This document shows positions 54,412 to 64,000 of a stretch of 64,000 nt of DNA, piece after piece. The stretch is from Scoparia ambigualis. Taxonomy: Eukaryota > Arthropoda > Insecta > Lepidoptera > Crambidae. Made by a program: the position numbers and the translations under genes. Each line of letters begins with the position of its first letter. The first letter of the stretch is position 1. The stretch covers positions 35,723,820 through 35,787,819 of the forward strand of contig OY992508.1 in NCBI GenBank assembly GCA_963921215.1. Direction: 5' to 3'. The notes under the pieces were generated by a model, which worked only from the letters and a program-made list of their open reading frames with translations, was not told the DNA's origin and made no database searches.

Positions 54412-56056
54412 GGGGCTGGCCGATGTGAGTAATTCATTGACGACATCCCGCGGCGAGGCGGTGGTGCGTTGCGAGCTGCTGGCAGCTGGAAGCGTGGCGA
54501 CGGGCCCGGTGGCTGCCTGCGAACTGGAGCCCTCGCCTTCCAGTTTAAATGCTTGTTTGGTACGTTTGCAGACGTTGAACTCTTTGGTTTCTTAGAAATA
54601 TCCAACTTGAGGTCTGTACTGGATTTTGTAACTGCCTTTGCGGTTTTCAAGGTTTCAATCAAATTGTTTCCAAACAAATATTTATCTATTTTTGTAAGTG
54701 ACAATTGGTCTTTTAAGTCCTTTTTTACTGAATATAGACAGAAGTTCCGTCTTGCTTCGGATTCTGAATGCTGAATATCACAAAATATTCGGCCAATATT
54801 CATGAGTTCTTTAATTAACTCGGTGTTTTTCTCAGAAGCACTAAGCTGATCTGATATTACTTTGCTTAGACATGAAATGCCAGCTGCAATCTGTTTTTGT
54901 CTGGACTCAATGGCCTTGTCTCTTTTGGTGACTTGTTCGGTAACAGCGGCTTTTATTTCAGCATTAAGCTGTGGTGCGGCTATGTTTACACAATTTTCCG
55001 GCACTAGGTACTTTTTGAGTAGCTCTTTCCGAGCATCTTTGCTTAAGCCGGAAGTGGCTATATGATTGAATCTAGTTGCCAAGTCTTTGTTAATTTTAGT
55101 TCCGTATTCGACGACTAACGACGGATCTTCGCCCAAAATGTTTAAGATGTCTACATCAGGAGTGGACGAAAGACCACTAGGGCCAGTTTCAACATTTTGA
55201 GGAACTTCTGCGATGTCTATATTTTGAGGTATCTCGTTAGTGTCAGTCTCCAAATCAATAGTTTCAACTTGCTCCGCTGAGTTCCGATTTGTTTCAAGGC
55301 CTAAAACAATATTTTACGGTCTTTTAGACTTTGCTATCGTTTATTTAAAACAGAAACGGTATACGGTAATATTGATAAAGGGAAAAATAATAATTGCGGG
55401 TAGTTGTGAAAAAAGAAGAGAAAATGTTTTTTAATTTATTGTTATTCTTCCTTCTAACCACTAAAAATATGAACTATTAAGATTATGTGCCAATTTTTTG
55501 GTTTACGAACCATAGAGGATTTACAGACATTGCGGCGGGATAGCCCCAATATTCATTTTATTTTTCAGCCACACCGAGCGTCGAGACTACTCTGATGCAC
55601 GTTTAAATTTTAATCAGACAGTAATTGCGTCGAGATAGTCCCTCAAAAACTACTCTGATGCAATCGATTAACATCATGCGTCAAGATAGTCCCAAAGACT
55701 ACTCTGTGCATGAAAAAACAATCGTTACTTATATTAGAATTGAAAGACACTTGCTACGAGTTAGTCCCTCAGACTACTCTGATGCAAGTTTATAAGTAAG
55801 TTGGTTAGTGCACTAATGGAGAGAGAAAAAAAAAAAAACAACGTAATTGTGGGTACTTACTGTTAGAATTCTCCTGAATATCAGGTGTGGGAGCTCTCGA
55901 CGAATTAGATGATGAGCTGGATGATCGACTAGAAGACGATGAAGAACTTATCGATAAAGTATTTTTATTACGCCGCGAGCGTTTAACCTCCTTCTCTAAT
56001 TTCTTTATTTTTTTTACAATTGACTCTAAACTAGTTTCCGCCGACCGTTTCGGCAT
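54393..56056 (-). CDS. DIRS gag, apparently split by an intron
   Basis: Exon 1 is 55861-56056, beginning MPKRSAETSLESIVKKIKKLEKE with a coiled-coil-like basic stretch and serine runs. Exon 2 is 54393-55300. A GTAAGT donor (55860-55855) and TTTTAG acceptor (55306-55301) bound 560 bp, and the join is in phase across S, giving 367 aa. Exon 2 carries an acidic N-terminal part, a helical middle (AAVTEQVTKRDKAIESRQKQ) and a proline/arginine-rich end (ARAPVRRQPPGPSPRF). Gag of DIRS elements is poorly conserved, so identity rests on position. The 560 bp could also simply be a leader between two ORFs. Confidence 0.75.
55301..55860 (-). repeat. Putative gag intron with four hairpin repeats
   Basis: Four imperfect copies of a ~36-bp motif (GCGTCGAGATAGTCCC..GACTACTCTGATGCA) lie at 55578-55599, 55627-55662, 55678-55710 and 55753-55786. 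Three of them contain TAGTC...GACTA or a near version able to form a short hairpin; the first lacks the left half. The repeats lie close to the splice donor on the minus strand. Confidence 0.75.
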
Positions 56057-56098
56057 GATTGCGAAAAAACGTGTGAAGTGGATGAGCACTAAATTGCG

Positions 56099-56301
56099 AA
56101 TGAGGCCTAGCAGTGGTGCCAGAGCGCGGCAAGCATTATGATGACAGATATTATGGCGCCAAATGAAATCCTATAGTGTTGCTAGTACAAAATAAATTAT
56201 TTTTTATCTTACACTCCATATTTTCTCAACTTTAGTGCTGAGGTGGTGTCACTACCGCGTTACTACATTGTGTCATATAATACCTGAATGTTACTAATCT
56301 C
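56099..56301 (-). repeat. DIRS right inverted terminal repeat
   Basis: Inverse copy of 51111-51312, almost identical. It lies just upstream of gag and so should include the element's promoter. Confidence 0.9.
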
Positions 56302-56322
56302 GAGGACGAAGCACGAGTATAA

Positions 56323-57454
56323 TGCATGATTTTGTAACGTTCCGTAACATGTAGTGTTCATAATTATCATTTTTGGCGGTAGTTAAAATAAAAAAATTCT
56401 AATGATTTTGGGTGAGATCAAAAGGTACGTCAGCTGGTCCCCGTTACACATGACACATTTGAGGCTAAAAAGGTATGTTAAATGTGTAAAAAATTATACA
56501 ACTTAAGCATAAAACTCCAGGTCTCCTTTCCGCAAACATGATTTCCCCTCGATTTCCCCTATTCATCTCTTTCCCCTTTTTCTTCCCCTCTGGATTCTAA
56601 TTTCCCCTCAAAAGGGGAAGTTTCCCTCATTGTGGAAGCACTGGGACGTCTTGTATGCATAGAACATAGAGAAAAGTAAATATACCAAAAAGAATAGAAT
56701 AATAACTAAATTCTGAGCTCGTATGTAACTCTATACCGTAAGATGCTGCAACTTTGCCAGCAAAGAAAAATTTTGCCAATTTCATTTAGATTACGATATT
56801 TGATAATAATTTTACATTATTAGGGCATCATATTTTACTTTTTTCTTTACTGGCAAGTCAAACGTTCTCTGACAGTTGAGTATACAAATGCGACGGGAGT
56901 GCAGAAAAATTTCGAGAGTTCGTTTAAATTTTCAGTTTCTGCGAAAATGTAGTTGTTTCCTTTAAGTGGTAACTTCCCAGGGTAAGAATATAAGGGCTAT
57001 TTTCCGTAGTGCGTAATACTTTTATGAAAATTACACAATTTCAGCTAAATAACCTAGTAGGCATAGTTGCAAAGTGTTTTGTAAACCTTAGTAACATAAC
57101 TTTGCCTAGGTCTATACTCTGATTTTTAATTAGATGGACTAAAGTGACATTAGTAATGATCAGTGATCGGCGTAGGTAGTGCTATTCTCGATATTTACTG
57201 ACTGTTATCTTAATATGGATATGCCTTCTAAATCTCGGGAAATCTTTTTTATATAAGGTAGTGTTATTTCCGAGATTTAGTTTCTGTTATGCTAGCACGG
57301 ATATGGTTTCTGACTATGTGAAATATTTTATTGTAAACAGTTTTTTTTATTGAAAACAGTTTAGGAACTCGTATTCTGCATACCTAGTCAGATTTAGGTA
57401 TCTACATTGTATTGGTCGCTATAACTCGTGCGACATAACTAGACAACCCGCTGG
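56323..57454. other. Intergenic, no gene seen
   Basis: Includes a cluster of TTTCCCCT strings at 56525-56630 ending in AAAAGGGGAAG, and an inverted repeat TAAATCTCGGGAAAT / ATTTCCGAGATTTA at 57229-57278. Nothing coding was recognised. Confidence 0.5.
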
Positions 57455-57955
57455 AATGCAACACACTCCCCGCTCCCCCGCGCGGAACCCCGCGTTACCC
57501 ATGTGCCCTCAGTAACGATAGCATTTTTGTTAAGCGGGCTCGAGGTCCCCACCTCTAACCCGCTGGCCAATGCTAGGGTGGCAAGTGGCGCAAGAACCTG
57601 CGCCTTCGACCGCCCGTCCTCCTTCTGCGGAGTAGGTCCGCATTGGCGTCTGTCTCGCGCACTCTCTCTGCGGCCTCTTTGAGGGACATCACCTCTTCAG
57701 CGAAGGAAGCCACAGCCGTCCATGACCTCTCATTAGCCAGCATAGCCTTGACTACGCCGGTCAAAGAAAGGTCCCTTCCTATCACTCCTGTCAGAGTGTG
57801 ACGCTGGGGAGAAAAAGCGACGCACACCTCTAAGGTGTGCTCCACCGTGTCCTCCGCAGCGCCACACTCGTGACAGGACGCCGTCAGCTCCCTTCGCGGC
57901 ACCCGGTACAGATACCGACCGAAACAACCATAATAAGGAAGCACCTACAATTGCA
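57455..57955 (-). mobile_element. R1-like LINE 3' end
   Basis: The minus frame 57944-57573 encodes GRYLYRVPRRELTASCHECGAAEDTVEHTLEVC (cut: the knuckle CHECG...VEHTLEVC), ending in RRRTGGRRRRF and a stop. The Cys-Cys-His-Cys knuckle after the RT domain is typical of R1-clade LINEs. A GC-rich ~110-bp 3' UTR follows. Everything upstream is missing. Confidence 0.8.
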
Positions 57956-58091
57956 AAGGTTAGTATTTTTTATTTATTCAATCGGTAACTACCTTTATTT
58001 AGAACTATGCTTACAAATTATATTTATTTTTAAATTTTAAAAGGGCTGCAGAAGTACTGGAAACCGTTAAAAAAAAGAAAAATTAAAAAAA

Positions 58092-58437
58092 AATGTAGTT
58101 GATGAGCTCGCTGCCGAGTACGATGTCACCGTCTTAAGACTGCCCCCTTACCACTGCGAATTAAATCCAATCGAATTAGTCTGGGCACAGGTAAATTGGC
58201 ATGTCGCTAGACAAAAATTTTAAAATGGCCGATATTAAAGAATTGTTTAGTGATGGGTTACAGTTGGTGACACCGCAAAGGTGGTCGAGCTGTATCGATC
58301 ATGTCATAAAAGAAGAGAGTAAAATGATGCAACTCGACCACCTTATTGATGATATAACAGATGGATTTATAATAAATTTAACAGATTCGGACATCAGCGA
58401 AAGCAACAGTAATTATTCAGAAATAAATAATGATTAA
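58092..58437 (+). pseudogene. DDE transposase C-terminal fragment, frameshifted
   Basis: A frame reading ELAAEYDVTVLRLPPYHCELNPIE then LVWAQVNWHVARQ shows the end of a Tc1/mariner-like DDE domain; the glutamate of NPIELVW is the usual third catalytic residue. A shift near 58215 moves to the frame NFKMADIKELFSDGLQLVTPQRW...HVIKEE and ends in an acidic tail at 58437. It is 5' truncated at the junction with the R1-like fragment. Confidence 0.75.
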
Positions 58438-58604
58438 GAAGTTTGACTTTTATTTATTTTTCCTTTTACCTATTCATTTAATTTAAAACTTTCGGAAAAA
58501 GGTAATTTAGCATATTACCCATTGTACCGCATACTTGGTTAGAAATTCAAACTATACAATTTGGAATTGTACTATAAGTTTTTGTCCATAATCGCTAAAA
58601 GTAG

Positions 58605-58805
58605 TTTACATTAGTGTTTTTGACAGTCACCATACTACAAATGTCAATAAGGTTACAGTTAGTAACTTACTAAATATCAGTTTGGTACCTATGTAATCTA
58701 ATAAAATAGCGTTTTAGACAGTCCCATACTTCAATTGTCAAAAAGGTGACAGTTAGTAATTTACATCATTAATTTAGTCAGTTTGGTATGTAATCTAATA
58801 AAAAT
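58605..58805. repeat. ~100-bp tandem duplication
   Basis: TAGYGTTTTWGACAGTC, ...TTGTCAAAAAGGTGACAGTTAGTAA-type and CAGTTTGGTA...TATGTAATCTAATAAAA blocks occur twice in order (58607-58705 and 58708-58805), with moderate divergence. Confidence 0.75.
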
Positions 58806-59388
58806 CAAAGTACATGGAAAAATATAACAAAACAAAAATCAACCAATCATAAGAGCGCAAGGAATACGTACAACCAATCGCGTGATGAAATGAGGACAAA
58901 TGACGTGTACTACACTTGGTCATCAACAAGGGTCGTAGTGCGCGTCACTCAGGTATTCTGTGGTTTCTTTCTTTATACGCGGATTCATTAAAAACGTCTA
59001 CATATCACGTAAACTTGCTAATTACCTGTACTTTTATTAATTATACTTTGTTAAATACTTATTAATAGCCAAGTCGATTACTCAATAATTCAATTTAATC
59101 GGTAAAAACACTCGCGTCACAACACATCGCTCTTCAGTTGGCAACATTAAAAAAATAAAGTGCGCCGGCAGCTGTCACTTTAGTCCAAATATTTTAAAAT
59201 CAGAGTATAGGTTGTCAGTTATCACTAGTAGGATTTTAATTTAACTTAAAAAAATAAATATGATTAAATGAAAGCTCACCCAACATGTTCTAACTCCGCT
59301 TTTTATTATTATTAGGTGCATTATTTTTTATTTATTTTATTTTGTTTTATTTGGGGAGCTTACAGCATCATTTACAAAAGAGACATAA
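58806..59388. other. Intergenic, no gene seen
   Basis: AT-rich sequence with no recognisable coding or repeat signature. Confidence 0.5.
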
Positions 59389-59397
59389 CACATAGTA

Positions 59398-60339
59398 GGG
59401 TGCCCTTCGGTTCGCCTAAAATTGTTTGTCCTAATATGGTTTGGCCAAACCGTTTTGGCCTAAACTTAAAACGTACAATTATTGTTTCGCCTAAAAATTG
59501 TTTTGCCACCATTATAGTTTGGCCTAAGAATTGAAAGGCTTAATTTTAAAATATCTAACGTAAAATAGCCTAAACTATATTGGCATAACTTTATATTGGC
59601 ATAACTTTATTTTGGCATAACGATTATTTCGCAAAATTTATAAAAGCTCTAATTTTAGCATATCTAAAATTAAATGTGCCAATAATGTATTGGAATAAAA
59701 GCATAGAATTTTATTGAGAAAATAAATTGACAGAAGCGAATCGCTGCAAACCCGACTCCACGTAGTCTTGTCTGCCCTACCCTAGAGTGCAATATAAGCC
59801 CGCGTAGGCGCGGAGGGGCGAGGCGCTCGCGTGGGACCGCCGGAGCCCCGCAGCGCCGAAGCCGTGACGGAAACTATGCATGCTGCATGCCTACATGCAT
59901 GCTACATGCCTGCTTGCATGCTGCATGCCTGCTTGCACGCTTACATGCTGCATGCCTGCACGCATGCTGCATGCGTGCTTGCATGCTTACATGCTGCATG
60001 CCTGCACGCATGCTGCATATCTGCATGCATGCTGCACGCATGCTGTGTTTCTGCTTGCATGCTGCATGTCTGCATGCATGCTGCATGTTATGCTGCATGT
60101 TTTGCATTTTTAATTTTGTGCGAATTAATATTTAGGAATTGTAAACTTTAGGGATTACGAATTGTTCTGCCAAATGACGCATTTGGTAAATGACAATGTG
60201 GCGATAAAAAGTTAGGCGAAGTGAAATTAGGGCAAACACGATTCTGAAGAGTGAAATTAGGCGAAAAAATTTTAGGCTTTTCGTTTGGGTGCCATTGCAA
60301 ATTAGGCGTACAAAAAATTAGGCGATCCGATAGAGACCC
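59398..60339. mobile_element. 942-bp MULE-like element with repeat-built ends
   Basis: CACATAGTA lies on both sides (59389-59397, 60340-60348), a perfect 9-bp target duplication. Termini GGGTGCCCTTCGGTTCGCC and, from the other end, GGGTCTCTATCGGATCGCC are inverse relatives. Each continues into repeated TTCGCCTAAAATT / TTGGCCTAAAC motifs (59410-59600; inverse at 60200-60325). No transposase is encoded. 9-bp duplications and long repetitive TIRs fit Mutator-like elements. Confidence 0.78.
59874..60105. repeat. GCATGC minisatellite
   Basis: About 230 bp made of variants of CTGCATGCCTGCTTGCATG with the palindrome GCATGC or TGCATGCA recurring over fifteen times. A higher-order repeat of ~60 bp (CTTACATGCTGCATGCCTGC occurs at 59940 and 59985) is visible. 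Open frames in several phases (MHAACLHAC-type) are by-products. Confidence 0.9.
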
Positions 60340-60348
60340 CACATAGTA

Positions 60349-61317
60349 ACTTACAAATTAATAACAAGCTACCGCATCTAAAAATGTGTTTAGTTTAAAG
60401 TGTGATTAGTTTAAATTTTGCAACTGAATATTATACCAGTATCACCCAGCCCATTAAAGTGAAATGCAAGCACTTTTAGTGCTGGTATGGTAATACATTT
60501 TTATGATAAGCAGGACCTAATTCTGTAGCGAAGACTTGGGTATTTCTTCAATTTAACTTATTTTTACTCACCAATCAAACAGCCAACCCATTTTAGAACT
60601 TTATTAATGTACTTACTTACATCCCCAGGCCAGGCCAAGCTCAGCTTAGTGTGGGGCAGGTAAAACTATAACTAAATTTTTATTATTTCTGATTTCTAAT
60701 ATTAATATCAATCTCAATCTACCTATAATTTATAAAAATATATATATATCACCAGAATGGCAATAATGTAACTGTCGGAAATAGGCGCGGTATGTAATGA
60801 ACACGGAAAAAAAACTAAGAATGTCATCATCCTATTTAACGAGATACTCTTCTAGGCAAAGTTGTGTCTTTCAGCTACAACTTTGCCTATGACTTTGCGC
60901 ACTTGTAATTCGGAAAACTCGTATGATATAAAAAGATTTGGGTCGTATTGGCAAAGCTTATAGTCTATTGTACTTCGACGTTGCATCCTCGAGATTTATA
61001 TTCACAAGGTAGTCCACTCTTCAATGTACCAGGCATCCAACACATATTAAGAGCTATCTAAAAGAAATTTTATTAAAAAAAACATAAAACGTTACCCATA
61101 GTATAGACACAGGCGCCATCTAGTGAATACCAACCGAGTGCACGAGTTTGTCACCCGCGCTGTCATCGTCATTCGCTTTTCGTGTTCGGGCATCCGCACA
61201 TCGTTACCCTAAAAGTGTTTTGTGTAGCAAAAAACTATGTGCAAAAGGAAGCATGGATAATCATTATATACGCATGTGGAAAAACTGCGTAAACGACGAT
61301 CGCCAAGTAAATCAGGT
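60349..61317. other. Intergenic, no gene seen
   Basis: AT-rich sequence with a short stretch resembling the outer part of the DIRS-like terminus from ~61090. The 62-aa ORF at 61148-61336 has no features I recognise. Confidence 0.45.
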
Positions 61318-61690
61318 CAGTCAGTGTTTTAAATAGACGCGTTTTACCTGAAATAAAACGCATATTAAATACTTACCTCATTAGAAGCTTATAATATTGA
61401 GATAGGCATATCCGTTTCCAGGCGTATTTTCCTTCTCTTCCTTTCGGTATATCGCTGTCTCTCTCGCTCATCCCACTCAGTGGCGTCACTAGGTGGCGCG
61501 GTGGGGGAACCAGGAGATTTCACTCCCGTGCCCATTTGTTCATCATTGCGTCGAAATATGCATTAAGCACCAGGCGGAAATAAAAACTAAGCTTCTAATG
61601 AGGTAAGTATTTAATATGCGTTTTATTTCAGGTAAAACGCGTCTATTAAACACTTGACCGTCATTAGAAGCTTATAATATTGAGACCTGT
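61318..61690 (-). repeat. Terminus and complementary region of a second DIRS-like element
   Basis: 61322-61390 (AGACGCGTTTTACCTGAAATAAAACGC... CATTAGAAGC) is repeated in inverse orientation at 61590-61648, and a shorter TCATTAGAAGCTTATAATATTGAGA block occurs at 61379 and 61663. This is the same arrangement as at 51044-51512: an outer end, its complement, then a second end sequence. The primary sequence differs from that element. Confidence 0.65.
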
Positions 61691-62928
61691 TTGTTATCGC
61701 CTGGTGAAAACGCCAATGTGAGAAATAAATTAAACAATAAGTGCGAGAGAGTTAATCATATGATTATGGTTTAAACAAAAAGTTATAAATTAAGTACTAA
61801 TTATTTACAATTTAAGTCATGTATGAAAATAATTGCCCAGTCATTGATGAAAAATCAAATAATTTAGCTTGTAAACCATGTAAACGAACATTATTATTAG
61901 GAAATAAATATTGTTTACTATTTGATTTCAATCACTTTAGAGGGTAAAAATAAAAAATGAAAAACTTCGTGACGCCTGAATCAATATTTCACGACAATAA
62001 ACCTTGTGAAAAGTATTAAGTAACTAATCTCCAATTACCAATAGTTAATATATCCTCAATGGGTAAATCATATCAATCTAGTTTGTAGATGCTACAGCGG
62101 AGCAAAACACAACCAGGTGTGGCTGTATATCCATCTAGCTACCACAGTGCATGAAACAGGTGACAGGTGAACCACTCGAAGTTTTAAATAAATTAGTTTA
62201 GCCATTTTGTACAATATTTATTAATCCTTTTAACCAGTAGCAATTTCTAGCTTGTTTGTCTGTAGTCCCTACAGTCAGTTTTTGACCCAAACTGTCGCCA
62301 TAATATTACTGCATTGTCCTGAACAAAATAATGTTTGGTGTCCACAGCAAGGTAACAAAGGAGCAATGCGACAATAATATTGCAGTGTTACGAACTAGTT
62401 GATTCTAGGTTTGAAATACATTACAAAGGTCTACAGACTAATATTACTAAAACCTGGAAAAAGGAGGTTTTGTTGTTTTTAAATGTTTAATTGAGATTGA
62501 TTTTAAAACATGTTTAACTATTACCTCGTCACTAAGATTTCCATACAATTGTGCGCTGCATAAAGTAGAAACGACACTTTATGGTAGTGTATAGTATTGT
62601 AAGAAAGATTTAAAATATTAAGTGTAAATCTGCCAAAAACTGGACTGACTTTTTTTTGGTACGCGTTCCGCGTGTGGATGGCGCCGCTGCTGCTGCTAAC
62701 GCCCTTCCTGTACTACTGGACCAAGCACAAGTGCTCATATGGTTTTATAATAACCGGACGCTTGAGTAGGGAAATTTGCTTGTGGTTCCATAACCATATA
62801 TCATTTAAGCACACCAAATTTCAACGTCATGTCTTGAACCTTGGGGGTTGGCAGGCCTGTGGTTATGTCTACCAGGCGTCTACGTTTCGAATTCCATATT
62901 GTGAATGAGGCAGCAAGGGGTACTACAG
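61691..62928. other. Unassigned, probably DIRS-like debris
   Basis: No recombinase frame was found where one would be expected. At 62672-62740 a short plus frame reads MWMAPLLLLTPFLYYWTK, hydrophobic, with GC-richer codons than its surroundings; it could be a stray exon or captured gene fragment, but I see no clean splice acceptor. Confidence 0.35.
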
Positions 62929-63300
62929 TCAGATAAATTCCTGTTGAGGTGTGCTAGCACCCGGGGGATGAGGGAAGGTGGTGCGAATTTCCAAGCCAGA
63001 GGGAAGCGTTCTACTTAAGGCTGAAAGCATTGTGAAACATCGATTCGTAATCATTGAGATAAATCTGCATAGTTTACCCACTACTCGAGCGTTCTTGGAT
63101 ACAAACAGGTGAATTACTGGCCAGGCCCACTTCGCGAATATCGTTTGTGTGAATTCTGGCAGTAGATGCCATTCTAGAGCTTGGCTATGTTGAGACAGTT
63201 CATCTGCATGGCTGTTCAATTTCCCTGGAATGTAATGAATTTTGACCACAATTTGGTTGGTGGTCATTTGTTGGTTGGCAATTTGGAGGATTAAAATAAA
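62929..63300 (-). pseudogene. DIRS-like pol fragment
   Basis: The frame reads IHYIPGKLNSHADELSQHSQALEWHLLP then FAKWAWPVIHLFVSKNARVV, matching the end of the RNase H domain and the following region of DIRS pol. It breaks down after ~60 residues. Taken with 61318-61690, it marks a second, dead element of this order. Confidence 0.7.
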
Positions 63301-63539
63301 ATTGTCGCAGGCTTCGTGTTCGATGCTTGTAATTCTAAGACTTAGAACAGCCCGCTTTTCTTTTTGATTGCAGTGCAGCTTTTGTTCGGATGCACTCCAC
63401 CTTCCCGATAGGGCAGAATTGTTGAGTTGTGACCCCCCAATCCTGAAGCAACGGTTGTCAAAAAGAATGTTGGTGGAGGTATATGTATTGGTGTTTCTGA
63501 TAATTTTTAGCTACAACTACATCGTAAGGTAGAGTCTAT

Positions 63540-63765
63540 TTTACCGCCCAATTTCTTCTCTTAGGTATCGTAAAAGGCGACTAACGGACCATAGATTGCA
63601 CAAACATCCAACAGTATAGAGCGGCGATAGGCTCATCACTTGTCACGTCATGTGCAGTTATCATTTGGTGAAACGTAGACTATGGCAGAGGACTGCTTTT
63701 GCGGTCCTCATTGCTTGGTCTCTGACTAACCCTTCGGAGATAACAGTCGTGAGTATATGTAGGTA
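63540..63765 (+). repeat. Dispersed repeat family, near-full copy
   Basis: Same landmarks in the same order as 23625-23843: TATCGTAAAAGGCGACTAAC, ATAGAGCGGCGATAGGCTCATC, GAGGACTGCTTTTGCGGTCC and AACAGTCGTGAGTATATGTA. The rest to 64000 shows nothing recognisable. Confidence 0.75.
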
Positions 63766-64000
63766 TGTATGGACGCTTGTGATTCCTCCATGTATCCTAG
63801 TATGTCCTTGCGGAAGACATTGATTTTGGTAAGCGCCCTGCGAGGGCGGTCAAACAGACTTTTTGAAGTTTATGTGGACACCAAAATAAGTAAGTGTTTC
63901 TATTACAATGTTGGCATGTCTGGACAGAACCATCTGGTCTTTATGTCTATAAGATAATAGTCTAAGAAAACATTGCCGTGCTCATCTCAAATGGAAGGCA

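Larger units (their letters stand above)
51045..56322 (-). mobile_element. DIRS-type retrotransposon, apparently intact
   Basis: ~5.28 kb. Left (3') and right (5') ends carry a ~202-bp inverted repeat (51111-51312 and 56099-56301). Close to the 3' end, 51373-51512 is an internal complementary region: its first half is the complement of the left terminus (51044-51122) and its second half the complement of the right terminus (56262-56320). This join of the two ends is the hallmark of DIRS elements and their circular intermediate. The genes are gag, RT-RNase H and tyrosine recombinase, all open. There is no target-site duplication, as expected for recombinase-mediated insertion. Exact ends are uncertain by 2-3 bases. 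Confidence 0.92.

Noticed and set aside
59831..60151. Cysteine/histidine-rich ORFs in several frames (MHAACLHAC-like)
   Set aside because: They arise from the GCATGC minisatellite, are open in several phases on both strands, and lack any non-repeat part.
62672..62908. A possible transmembrane protein exon (MWMAPLLLLTPFLYYW)
   Set aside because: No splice sites or homologous partner exons could be supported; noted only in the unassigned stretch.

Overview
This window looks like nuclear DNA of an insect, most likely a moth or butterfly. The three conserved genes have insect-type spliced or single-exon structures. The intergenic DNA is AT-rich and dotted with GTAGGTACCTAC-like strings and tRNA-derived SINEs of the kind common in Lepidoptera, and about two thirds of it is recognisable transposon debris. 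The species call is an inference; no search was run.

Host genes. Derlin-2 (plus strand, 5 exons, 11251-12684, 241 aa) is an ER-associated degradation membrane protein. It converges tail to tail with a PPTC7-type mitochondrial PP2C phosphatase (minus strand, 5 exons, 14983-28696, 305 aa). All splice junctions of both genes were checked for phase. PPTC7 has an 8.5-kb third intron full of repeats. Its 2-kb fourth intron holds a long inverted repeat and an array of broken copies of its own exon 4. Dcp1, the mRNA decapping activator (minus strand, one coding exon, 43106-44374, 422 aa), is the third host gene.

Mobile elements by region. 1-10160 is a nest: a composite flanked by ~0.9-1.5 kb inverted arms (1161-9598) contains a hAT-like element (2430-6009, 8-bp target duplication), which in turn contains a MITE, a broken Jockey-like LINE and a second MITE. 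Next to it lies a MULE-like element whose ends are built of short tandem repeats (6838-7936). 32351-35613 is an apparently intact two-exon DDE transposase with a C-terminal SWIM zinc finger. 36001-39518 has a Helitron-like repeat, a broken DUF4817/Tc-mariner-type transposase split by a MITE, and a 1.08-kb orphan TIR element. 46056-50847 is a young but broken Ty1/copia element with 209-bp LTRs and an AGAGG target duplication, itself hit by a small retroinsertion. 51045-56322 is a DIRS-type tyrosine-recombinase retrotransposon with open gag, pol and recombinase frames, textbook inverted termini plus internal complementary region, and what looks like a spliceosomal intron in gag. 57455-64000 holds an R1-like LINE tail, a transposase remnant, a 942-bp MULE-like element carrying a GCATGC minisatellite, and pieces of a second DIRS-like element.

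The most unusual signals are the decayed exon-4 array of PPTC7, the intron-bearing and apparently intact DIRS element, two unrelated elements with tandem-repeat-built TIRs, and several perfect or near-perfect hairpins. No prokaryotic-type system, CRISPR array, rRNA or canonical tRNA gene was found.
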